A model generated the notes under the pieces. That model was given only the letters and a program-made list of their open reading frames with translations. It was not told the DNA's origin and made no database searches. A stretch of DNA of 6,512 nucleotides from SURF-24 sp964537965 (GTDB taxonomy: Bacteria > Bacteroidota > Ignavibacteria > Ignavibacteriales > SURF-24): assembly GCA_964537965.1 (NCBI GenBank), contig CAZIDB010000253.1:1-6512 (forward strand), written 5' to 3'. This document shows positions 1 to 6,261 of the stretch, piece after piece (position 1 is the stretch's first letter; each line of letters opens with the position of its first letter). The position numbers were made by a program, and so were the translations under genes.

Positions 1-2238
1 ACCCTCCTTATATTCACCGGATTTTGTCCAGAGCTGTTCACCCAGAGTATTATGAATTGAAAATGTCAAATAGGATTTTGCGGGAAGCACAAACTCTATT
101 TTTGTACTTGGGTTGAAAGGATTTGGGTAAGCAGTAATTCTGAAATCAACCGGCATTAAGACCTCATCTACAGAAGTTGCTGTATTCCCACCCTGCGGGG
201 TTGGCACCAGCTTTTGCCAGTTATCGCTTCCATCAGGATACCTGCCGAATGAAATATTTTTACTTTGATCCGGGTATGTAAGAGAATCAAGTATTGTTAC
301 ACCATCCGCATCAACTAAGGCTAAAAACTCACCGCTGCCATCTAATTTAAAATTTGTATGCATATCTCCCTGAGAAGAATCCTCATCGCACCAGATAAGC
401 TGAAAGTGACCAGGCAATAAATCCAAACCGGGAGAAGTAAATTGCCATTTGTTTAGCTTACCAGGATCATCAGTTAAAAATTTTCCCGTTAAAGAAATTG
501 TTTGAGAAGTGGGGTTAAATATTTCAAGCCAGTCGTCATACTCTCCATTATCATCGGCATAAAGAGAATCATTCTTAGCGAGCAGTTCGTTGATAACAAG
601 GCTTGTGGAATTTACCCCTGCAGTTTGAATATCAATATTTCTGCCCCTTGGAAATTGTGCTTTTTGTTCAATACTATCCGTTACAGTTATTGCAAAATAA
701 CCTTTCGATGCAATTCCAATAGGAGAAAGTTTGCCAATCCAAAGATCATTCTCATTTATTTTTGTCGAACCCGGAACAGGCTTAAATTCCATTTGGGTTT
801 TAAATACTTCACCGGTTCCGACTTTTTTGAAATTAAGTGTAACATCTTTTATTCCGTTCTTTGCAAAGATTGATGCTTTAACGTAAACAGTATCATCAAA
901 GCCGGGATTTTTTGGATACCAATCCAGCGAATAAACAACCGGATTGGAATTAACCCACACAAGTTGCTTATTTATTGATTCGACTCTCTTGCTTATGAAT
1001 TCTTTCAAGCCGTACTTTACATGTGCTTTATTATACCCGGAAAGTAAATACGAATTATTGAAATCTTCATTTGTAAAACCGTAATCAAAATTTTTATAAG
1101 TATCCTGTTCAGCATATGGAGTAATGATATTCTTTATGCTGTCGATTCTTTTTTCAAGAAGATCAAGGTTATAAACTTTCTTTACTATGAAATCTAAAAA
1201 ATGTGTGTAAAGATTTCTGTAATCTGAAAAAGTAAGAATCCTTTCGATCAGAGGGCGTTTTTCGCCGGAGCCTCCCATCTTTGAATATGTATATGGATTG
1301 ACATTTGCCCAGTCTGTACTGAACCAATCAATGCCAAATGAATTATCCGCATCATACGGAATCCAGTGGAATAAATCTTTTGATGGTTCATGGTACAGGT
1401 AGTAATTATTTTTCAGGAACCAGTAATCATCCCAGCAACCGGTAAGAACATCAACAGAAACATATTTTAGAAATTCCTCTACAGAAAAAATCTTTTCAAG
1501 TGAATCCTGGAATACAGTTGAAGTAGTATTATTAATATTATTTATTAGTCTTGCTAAATTATAATAATCGTCTTCATCTTCATTAGTGGTTAAATCATAT
1601 GTCCTTCTATCGCCGGACCTGAACTTATATAATTCCGGGTTCGAACCTTTGTAAACAAGATCAGCAGGGTAAAGGCATTTCCACAAATTCCCATTATCGT
1701 CTGTAAAACGTTTTTGTAAAAATTCATCATCAATATGTTCAACAGAAATGTAAAGGCCATAGTAATTTCCGTTAATATAAACTGCAGCATGTGCTGCACG
1801 GCTGGCATTCATACCAATCTTAGCGTATAAATCCCAGACAAGTTTGCTTCTTATAATTGAAGGATCATTATGTTCACCGTTAAGATTAAGTTTTTCAACA
1901 TCATAAAAATCTCTTCCTTTAATAAAGCCATTGAACTCAAGCTTTAATGATTTCTTTTTGGCTTCTCTTGATGTATTACCACGTAATCTTATTCCAACTG
2001 AATCAATTGTCTCATCGATATATTTATTCTTAAAATGAATTGTGGCGTAATGAAGTGAATCGCTGTTAACATTTGCATACATAAAATCAAGTGCTGATTG
2101 ATCCATAGTAATTTCTATAACAGCTACCTGGGAATCATCGTAGAGTTTCCAGCTTTCATCTTTGCTTTGTGCGATAGCATTAAAACTTAAAAGCAGTAAG
2201 AAAACCGATGTGAATGTTACAGCATTAAAATTCTTCAT
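1..2238 (-). CDS. Secreted CotH-kinase / lamin-tail-domain protein with type IX sorting domain (C-terminus cut by window edge)
   Basis: Reading back from ATG 2238-2236 gives 746 codons without a stop, running off the left edge. Residues 1-23 look like a signal peptide: Lys2, a hydrophobic core around 12-19, then AIA before Gln24. Residues about 30-425 match the CotH kinase-like family: RLRGNTSR (84-91) followed by Lys-rich KKKSLK, LNGEHNDP (119-126), YINGNYYGLY (154-163) with VEHID, the WDDYW...NNYYLY stretch (269-282) and IPYDADNSFG (293-302). By family knowledge the Asp-x-Asp at 296/298 is a likely metal/ATP site. After a beta-rich linker, residues about 544-685 resemble a lamin-tail domain (VINELLAKN; DDWLEIFNP). 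Residues about 698-746 begin a T9SS type A sorting domain (YPNPFNPSTKI), probably missing some tens of residues. I infer export across the outer membrane. The kinase activity and substrate are unknown; bacterial CotH phosphorylates spore-coat proteins, but nothing here suggests sporulation. It starts 2 bases after gatB. Confidence 0.9.
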   Translation of the reverse strand, partial: MKNFNAVTFTSVFLLLLSFNAIAQSKDESWKLYDDSQVAVIEITMDQSALDFMYANVNSDSLHYATIHFKNKYIDETIDSVGIRLRGNTSREAKKKSLKLEFNGFIKGRDFYDVEKLNLNGEHNDPSIIRSKLVWDLYAKIGMNASRAAHAAVYINGNYYGLYISVEHIDDEFLQKRFTDDNGNLWKCLYPADLVYKGSNPELYKFRSGDRRTYDLTTNEDEDDYYNLARLINNINNTTSTVFQDSLEKIFSVEEFLKYVSVDVLTGCWDDYWFLKNNYYLYHEPSKDLFHWIPYDADNSFGIDWFSTDWANVNPYTYSKMGGSGEKRPLIERILTFSDYRNLYTHFLDFIVKKVYNLDLLEKRIDSIKNIITPYAEQDTYKNFDYGFTNEDFNNSYLLSGYNKAHVKYGLKEFISKRVESINKQLVWVNSNPVVYSLDWYPKNPGFDDTVYVKASIFAKNGIKDVTLNFKKVGTGEVFKTQMEFKPVPGSTKINENDLWIGKLSPIGIASKGYFAITVTDSIEQKAQFPRGRNIDIQTAGVNSTSLVINELLAKNDSLYADDNGEYDDWLEIFNPTSQTISLTGKFLTDDPGKLNKWQFTSPGLDLLPGHFQLIWCDEDSSQGDMHTNFKLDGSGEFLALVDADGVTILDSLTYPDQSKNISFGRYPDGSDNWQKLVPTPQGGNTATSVDEVLMPVDFRITAYPNPFNPSTKIEFVLPAKSYLTFSIHNTLGEQLWTKSGEYKEG

Positions 2239-2240
2239 AT

Positions 2241-3686
2241 CTAAACTTTAAGCGCTTCTAATTTTTGTTTCAATATATCATTTACAACTTTAGGATTTGC
2301 TTTCCCTTTTGTTTCTTTCATTATTTGTCCGATGAAAAATCCAAACACTTTGTCTTTGCCGGAAAGATATTGCTGAACTTCATTTGGACTGTTGGAAATA
2401 ATTTGGTCGATCACCGTTTCAATCGCACCTGTATCAGTTATCTGGATTAAGTTCTTTTCCTTTATAATCATTTCAGGATCAGCATTCGATTTAAGCATCT
2501 CAGGAAAAACCTCTTTAGCTATCTTACCACTAATCGTATTATCCTTTATAAGATTAATAAGCTTTCCAAGATTTTCCGGCGAAACAGAAAACTCTTTTGG
2601 AGATATTTTATTTTCATTTATTATCTTCAGAACATCGCTCATTACCCAGTTGCTTGCAGATTTATAATCCGAAGTAACTGATACAACTTTTTCATAATAC
2701 TCAGCTAAATCTCTTGATGAAGTTAAAATGTTTGCATCGTAAAAAGGAATCTTGTAGGAAGACATAAATCTTTCAAGTTTTTGCTCCGGTAGTTCTGGTA
2801 ATTCCTTTTTAATTGATTCGCGCCATTCATCAGAAACAACAACCGGCAGTAAATCCGGGTCAGGGAAGTAGCGATAGTCATGTGCCTCTTCCTTGCTTCG
2901 CATTGGGGCGACTGTATTAAGATCTGCATTCCACAATAAAGTTTGCTGAACAATTTTTTTACCGTCTTCAGTAAGGTCGGTTTGTCTTTCGATTTCGTAT
3001 GCAATAGCACGTTCAACATTTCTGAACGAATTCATGTTTTTAACTTCAGTCTTTGTGCCTAATTTTGTTTCACCTTTAGGTCTTATTGAGATGTTGGCAT
3101 CGCAGCGTAAAGAACCTTCTTCCATATTGCCGTCACAGATATTAAGGTACTGAACAATCTGTTTAATCTTGCTTAAATACAGGTAAGCTTCTTCCGGAGT
3201 CCGCATATCCGGCTCGCTCACAATTTCCATAAGAGGAACACCGCAACGGTTAACGTCTACCAAAGTTTCCGTTGATTGATCGTGGATCGATTTACCAGCA
3301 TCCTCTTCCATATGAATTCTGGTTATGCCGATTTTCTTCTTCTCACCTGAGCTTAATTCAATCTCAATAAAACCATTCTCACATATTGGCTGTTCATACT
3401 GGGAAACCTGGTAACCTTTTGGTAAATCGGGATAAAAATAATTCTTACGTGCGAAGATCGATTTTTCATTTATTGTACAGTTGGTTGCAAGCCCCATCAT
3501 AACCGTAAACTCTATAACCTTTTTATTCAATACGGGAAGTACACCGGGATGACCAAGACAAACAGGGCAAACATTTGAATTAGGTGGATTACCGAATTTT
3601 GTTGAGCATCCGCAAAAACATTTAGTTTCCGTTAATAACTGAGCATGAACTTCAAGCCCTATTACAGCTTCGTATTTTTGATCCAT
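2241..3686 (-). CDS. gatB: Aspartyl/glutamyl-tRNA(Asn/Gln) amidotransferase subunit B
   Basis: GatB is the cytoplasmic subunit of GatCAB that binds the mischarged tRNA and activates its Glu or Asp with ATP before amidation by ammonia from GatA, giving Gln-tRNA(Gln) and/or Asn-tRNA(Asn). The 481-residue product has the family signatures in order: GLEVHAQL (10-17), a zinc-type cysteine set (C25, C27, C40, C43) ending CPVCLGHPG, RKNYFYPDLPKGYQ (80-93), RIHMEEDAGKS (123-133), VDVNRCGVPLMEIVSEPD (143-160), then EEGSLRCDANIS, KTEVKNMNSFRNVERA and a C-terminal YqeY-like tail ending in an ANPKVVNDILKQ motif. I chose ATG 3686-3684 because the family normally begins just before GLEVH, the length is typical, and AGAAAGAAA precedes it. 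A TTG at 3713 would add nine residues with no family match. gatA and gatC are not adjacent, which is common. The stop is TAG at 2243-2241. Confidence 0.97.
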   Translation of the reverse strand: MDQKYEAVIGLEVHAQLLTETKCFCGCSTKFGNPPNSNVCPVCLGHPGVLPVLNKKVIEFTVMMGLATNCTINEKSIFARKNYFYPDLPKGYQVSQYEQPICENGFIEIELSSGEKKKIGITRIHMEEDAGKSIHDQSTETLVDVNRCGVPLMEIVSEPDMRTPEEAYLYLSKIKQIVQYLNICDGNMEEGSLRCDANISIRPKGETKLGTKTEVKNMNSFRNVERAIAYEIERQTDLTEDGKKIVQQTLLWNADLNTVAPMRSKEEAHDYRYFPDPDLLPVVVSDEWRESIKKELPELPEQKLERFMSSYKIPFYDANILTSSRDLAEYYEKVVSVTSDYKSASNWVMSDVLKIINENKISPKEFSVSPENLGKLINLIKDNTISGKIAKEVFPEMLKSNADPEMIIKEKNLIQITDTGAIETVIDQIISNSPNEVQQYLSGKDKVFGFFIGQIMKETKGKANPKVVNDILKQKLEALKV

Positions 3687-3710
3687 TTTCTTTCTGATAT
3701 TTATGATGTG

Positions 3711-3718
3711 CAAATATA
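3711..3718 (-). promoter_or_regulatory. Candidate -7 box of the gatB promoter (TATATTTG)
   Basis: Minus-strand TATATTTG matches the Bacteroidota TAnnTTTG consensus at every fixed position and lies 24 bases before the gatB ATG, implying a leader of roughly 18 bases. The expected TTG element would fall inside the preceding hairpin; only TTA (3739-3737), 18 bases upstream, is found there. No other recognisable promoter fits in the gap between aroE and gatB. Confidence 0.5.
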
Positions 3719-3720
3719 AT

Positions 3721-3746
3721 GAAAACAGGCATTAATTAACGCCTGT
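3721..3746 (-). terminator. Probable terminator of the TPR gene-aroE transcript
   Basis: On the minus strand ACAGGC (3746-3741) pairs with GCCTGT (3730-3725). The pairing extends inward through a G-T wobble and two A-T pairs to a nine-pair stem with a four-base loop. TTTT follows (3725-3722), 36 bases after the aroE stop. The T-run is short, so termination may be incomplete and allow some readthrough into gatB. On the plus strand no T-run follows, so it is directional. Confidence 0.6.
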
Positions 3747-3782
3747 ATAACTATTGGAACTACGTGAAGGAATGAAAAGATT

Positions 3783-4667
3783 TTAACTTACCGGTGAAAT
3801 GTGAAGCTTTAATGCTTTAAAAATTTTATCAACCGGCATCTCCATTCCCGTCCATAATCCAAAAGCTTTTGCTCCCTGGTGAACAAACATAGTTAAGCCA
3901 TCAAGCGTTGTTGCTCCGGCAGCTTCGGCAAGCATCAGCAGTTTAGTCTTTAGGGGATTATAAACAATATCAAATACAATCTGCTCTTTTGTAAATGCCT
4001 CAAACGAAGTTACTACCGAGTCATCAACATTGGGATGCATTCCAACCGAAGTTGAATTTATAATTAACTGTGAACCTTTAAGAATGTCATTAAACGGGCA
4101 GTTAAAAAGATTATATGTTTTGAAATTACCAAAGTGCATCTTGGCTTTAAAATATTCTTTTAACTGTTCGGCGCGCATTTCATTACGGTTAATAAGATTT
4201 ATTCTTTCAGGCCTAAGGTTTCTTAGCAAAGCATAAATAACACTCCGCGCAGCACCGCCGCTTCCAATTAATGATACTTCCGAATTTGTGATCTTATCTT
4301 TATACGGTAAGAGAGTTTCCATAACACCGTAAACATCAGTGTTGTATGCATTCAGGTTTCCATTATCATTAACAATTGTATTTGCAGCCCCAACAATGCT
4401 AACCTCTTCGGAAATATTTTTTACTAGCGATAAAACATTCTCTTTATGCGGAATCGTTACATTCAAACCCTTCATACCAAATGCGGTCATTCCTCTTATT
4501 GCAGATTTCAGATTGCTCGGCGGAACATCAAACGGAAGAAAAATATAATTAAGGTTAAGCAGTTCAAAAGCAATGTTGTGCATAAAAGGAGAATATGAAT
4601 GCTTAATAGGATGGCCGATAATTCCTGTAATCCTGGTGTCGTTATTAAATTTATTGTGTGTATTCAT
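3783..4667 (-). CDS. aroE: Shikimate dehydrogenase (NADP+)
   Basis: AroE reversibly reduces 3-dehydroshikimate to shikimate with NADPH, the fourth step of the shikimate pathway to chorismate, in the cytoplasm. The 294-residue protein has an N-terminal substrate domain with the shikimate-binding S24/S26 in HPIKHSYSP, NVTIPHK (69-75) with the catalytic Lys75, Asn96 in GAANT and catalytic Asp111 in YNTDVYG. The Rossmann domain follows: GSGGAARS (135-142), an NR pair at 160-161 that suits NADP 2'-phosphate recognition, STSVGMHP (205-212), YNP (237-239), and the C-terminal GLTMFVHQGAKAFG with Gln265. All expected key residues are present. The ATG at 4667 is the only sensible start, since the next Met is residue 29, beyond the SxS motif. 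No Shine-Dalgarno is visible. It starts 14 bases after the TPR gene's stop, so the two are probably cotranscribed. It is slightly longer than the usual 270-290 because of about ten extra N-terminal residues. Confidence 0.97.
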   Translation of the reverse strand: MNTHNKFNNDTRITGIIGHPIKHSYSPFMHNIAFELLNLNYIFLPFDVPPSNLKSAIRGMTAFGMKGLNVTIPHKENVLSLVKNISEEVSIVGAANTIVNDNGNLNAYNTDVYGVMETLLPYKDKITNSEVSLIGSGGAARSVIYALLRNLRPERINLINRNEMRAEQLKEYFKAKMHFGNFKTYNLFNCPFNDILKGSQLIINSTSVGMHPNVDDSVVTSFEAFTKEQIVFDIVYNPLKTKLLMLAEAAGATTLDGLTMFVHQGAKAFGLWTGMEMPVDKIFKALKLHISPVS

Positions 4668-4681
4668 AAAGAGGTTTGCAA

Positions 4682-6094
4682 TTAAAAATCTTCTAAAAGT
4701 TTTTTGAACAGCTTTGAGGATTTAACTTCCGGGTATTCTTTTGTGAACTCATCTTTTTTCTTCGGGTCAAGTGAAAAAGCTTTTTTTAAACTACCAATAG
4801 CTTCTTGCGTCTGAAGAAGAATAAAACTTACTTTTGCTTTTCCATAATATGAATTTGCATCATCAGGGCTAAGCCGGATACACTCCTCAAATTCATGTTT
4901 GCTTTCTAACCATTGAGCAAGTTCCATGTAAGTTTCTGCAAGTTTATATCTTATCTCAAAATTATCCGGATCGTAAGTTATAGCTTTATTATAACTTTCA
5001 ACTGATTCTTTTAGATTGCCGATTGAATATTCAAGGTCTGCTTTAGCTCCCCATGCTTCAACCGAATCGTTTGTTATGGAAATAGCTTTATTAAAATCCT
5101 TTAATGCTAAATGAAATTTTCCAACTTCATCATAGCAATAACCCCTGGCAAGATATGCCTCGTAATAATTACTGTCTAAGCTTATTGCAATTGTATAATT
5201 CTTAATGGCGTTCTGAAGATCTTCCATATCCTCATAAACCTGCCCGATGTTGAAAAATATTGCTTCATCATTTTTATCTAACAGGGCAGCATTTTTAAAT
5301 GCAAGCAACGCTTCGGCTAATCTTGAAAGATTTGCGAGAGCAATTCCTTTGTTGAACCAGGCGTTTGCAAAGTCTTCTCTTATTGCGATTGCAAGATCAA
5401 AACTATCCAATGCTTTTTCAAATTTACCGTCTCTTATCAAAACTATTCCGCGGTTATACCAACCCGATGAACTGTAAGGCTCAATTTCAAGATATTTATC
5501 ATAAGCCTTTAACGCATTATCAAAATCGTCAAGCATTTCGTGGCAATAGCCTAATTCGTAAAAAGCTTCACTAAACTCGTTATCCAAATTGATTGCCTGG
5601 TCAAAGTTAGTTATAGCTGTCTCGTAGTCACCGTCTCTTTCATATATTGATGCAAGATTAAAATATACTTCTTCATTTCCCGGATCAATTTCAAGCGCTT
5701 TGTTCAAGGTGGCAATAGCATCTTCTGTCAGGTTTAAATTATCTTCAACATGAGCTTTGCTAAGCAGCGTTTCAATATCAAAAGGATTAAGGGAAAGTGA
5801 AGTATTCAGGCAGTCATAAGCCTCTTCAAATTTAAGCAGGTTGCTTAAAAAACTACCCTTAAGATACCAGTACTCAGAATTGTATTGCGAAATTTCCATT
5901 AAGGAGTTTATTAAAACCAAGCCTTCGTAATTATAATCAAGTTCAAGGCAGCTATGAATAAGATCTTCAATAGCATCTATGTTGGAATAGATTTCACCAC
6001 GTCCAATAAGTTCTTTAAACTTTTGTATCCTTTCGTATAATTCTTTTTCTTCCGATTCGTTATCATTACCGAAGAATTCTTCGGGAAAATCCAT
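4682..6094 (-). CDS. Tetratricopeptide (TPR) repeat protein, eleven consecutive 34-residue repeats
   Basis: This 470-residue acidic protein has no signal peptide or membrane segment, so it is probably cytoplasmic. After a charged N-terminus (1-37) and a degenerate repeat-like stretch (about 38-71), residues 72-445 divide into eleven back-to-back units of exactly 34 residues, with no insertion or deletion. They show the TPR pattern: W/Y/F-x-x-(K/L/R)-(G/A) in helix A, D/G-(K/D/N)-(F/Y/L) at the turn, A-(I/L) in helix B, and a closing (I/L)-(D/E/N)-P-like end. A 25-residue basic/acidic tail ending LFKKLLEDF closes it. Such solenoids scaffold protein-protein contacts; no catalytic domain is present and no partner can be named. 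The ATG at 6094 has a clear GGAG at 6103-6100, five bases upstream. It leads a probable two-gene transcript with aroE, but a link to aromatic biosynthesis is only positional. The stop is TAA at 4684-4682. Confidence 0.93.
   Translation of the reverse strand: MDFPEEFFGNDNESEEKELYERIQKFKELIGRGEIYSNIDAIEDLIHSCLELDYNYEGLVLINSLMEISQYNSEYWYLKGSFLSNLLKFEEAYDCLNTSLSLNPFDIETLLSKAHVEDNLNLTEDAIATLNKALEIDPGNEEVYFNLASIYERDGDYETAITNFDQAINLDNEFSEAFYELGYCHEMLDDFDNALKAYDKYLEIEPYSSSGWYNRGIVLIRDGKFEKALDSFDLAIAIREDFANAWFNKGIALANLSRLAEALLAFKNAALLDKNDEAIFFNIGQVYEDMEDLQNAIKNYTIAISLDSNYYEAYLARGYCYDEVGKFHLALKDFNKAISITNDSVEAWGAKADLEYSIGNLKESVESYNKAITYDPDNFEIRYKLAETYMELAQWLESKHEFEECIRLSPDDANSYYGKAKVSFILLQTQEAIGSLKKAFSLDPKKKDEFTKEYPEVKSSKLFKKLLEDF
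4760..5881 (-). repeat. Region coding eleven tandem 34-residue TPR units
   Basis: Residues 72-445 of the TPR protein fall into eleven 102-base units in perfect phase. The units are diverged at both protein and DNA level. Conservation is limited to the TPR positions (small residue at 8-9 and 21, aromatic near 4-5 and 25, Pro near 33 in several), so this is an ancient protein repeat rather than a recent DNA duplication. Confidence 0.88.
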
Positions 6095-6099
6095 CTAAA

Positions 6100-6103
6100 C
6101 TCC
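6100..6103 (-). promoter_or_regulatory. Shine-Dalgarno site of the TPR gene
   Basis: GGAG (in TTGGAGTTTAG) lies five bases before the ATG at 6094 and supports that start. It is the only clear Shine-Dalgarno among the four gene starts in the window. Confidence 0.7.
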
Positions 6104-6115
6104 AATAATTCTTAT

Positions 6116-6129
6116 TTGAATGTATTCAA
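6116..6129. promoter_or_regulatory. Perfect 14-base palindrome before the TPR gene (possible operator)
   Basis: The sequence TTGAATGTATTCAA is a perfect inverted repeat (six bases, a two-base centre, six bases), 21 bases upstream of the TPR start codon, and it overlaps the candidate -7 box. This geometry suits the site of a dimeric regulator, but no regulator gene is nearby and AT-rich DNA produces such palindromes by chance at some rate. Confidence 0.3.
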
Positions 6130-6147
6130 CAAGGTTTATAAAATCAA
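6117..6147 (-). promoter_or_regulatory. Candidate promoter for the TPR gene-aroE transcript
   Basis: On the minus strand a TTG (6147-6145) lies 20 bases before TACATTCA (6124-6117), which partly fits the Bacteroidota TTG / TAnnTTTG primary-sigma pattern (TAnnTT, then C instead of T). Transcription would start near 6110, giving a leader of about 15 bases that includes the GGAG at 6103-6100. This is a pattern match only; the surrounding AT-rich sequence offers chance alternatives. Confidence 0.4.
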
Positions 6148-6196
6148 GTTGAATTTTTTTTCGTTTGATTTAAAATGAATTGCTTTATTGTAACAT

Positions 6197-6237
6197 AAAA
6201 ATTGCAACGTAAGCGGTTAGACTATTTGCAATTTTTT
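6197..6237 (-). terminator. Possible sucC terminator hairpin, AT-rich
   Basis: AAAAATTGCAA (6197-6207) is exactly complementary to TTGCAATTTTT (6226-6236), giving an 11-bp stem around an 18-base loop, 25 bases past the sucC stop. Read on the minus strand the stem ends in five T. Each arm has only two G/C bases and the loop is long, so its strength as an intrinsic terminator is doubtful. It is symmetric enough to act in either direction. Confidence 0.45.
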
Positions 6238-6261
6238 AGGTTCCAAATGAATAGCGGTCTT

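Noticed and set aside
502..873. Plus-strand open frame of 123 codons
   Set aside because: It lies opposite the secreted-protein gene, whose frame encodes recognisable linker and lamin-tail sequence. The predicted product has no family motif and there is no ribosome site.
1638..1647. GGTTCGAACC, resembling a tRNA T-arm
   Set aside because: No acceptor, D or anticodon stems can be built around it on either strand, and it lies in the middle of the CotH-domain coding frame (encoding part of KGSNPELY).
1590..1808. Minus-strand open frame of 72 codons with a hydrophobic product
   Set aside because: It is an alternative frame inside the CotH domain, whose own frame carries the conserved motifs here.
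1..2238. Spore-coat gene cotH
   Set aside because: Only the kinase-like domain is shared. The signal peptide, lamin-tail domain and type IX sorting domain point to a secreted surface protein in a non-sporulating FCB bacterium, so the symbol is not assigned.
2723..3019. Minus-strand open frame of 98 codons inside gatB
   Set aside because: It is out of frame with gatB, where the gatB frame shows uninterrupted family motifs; it is an overlap by chance.
4760..5881. Recent tandem DNA duplication in the TPR gene
   Set aside because: The 102-base units are strongly diverged in nucleotide sequence; only the TPR structural positions are shared.
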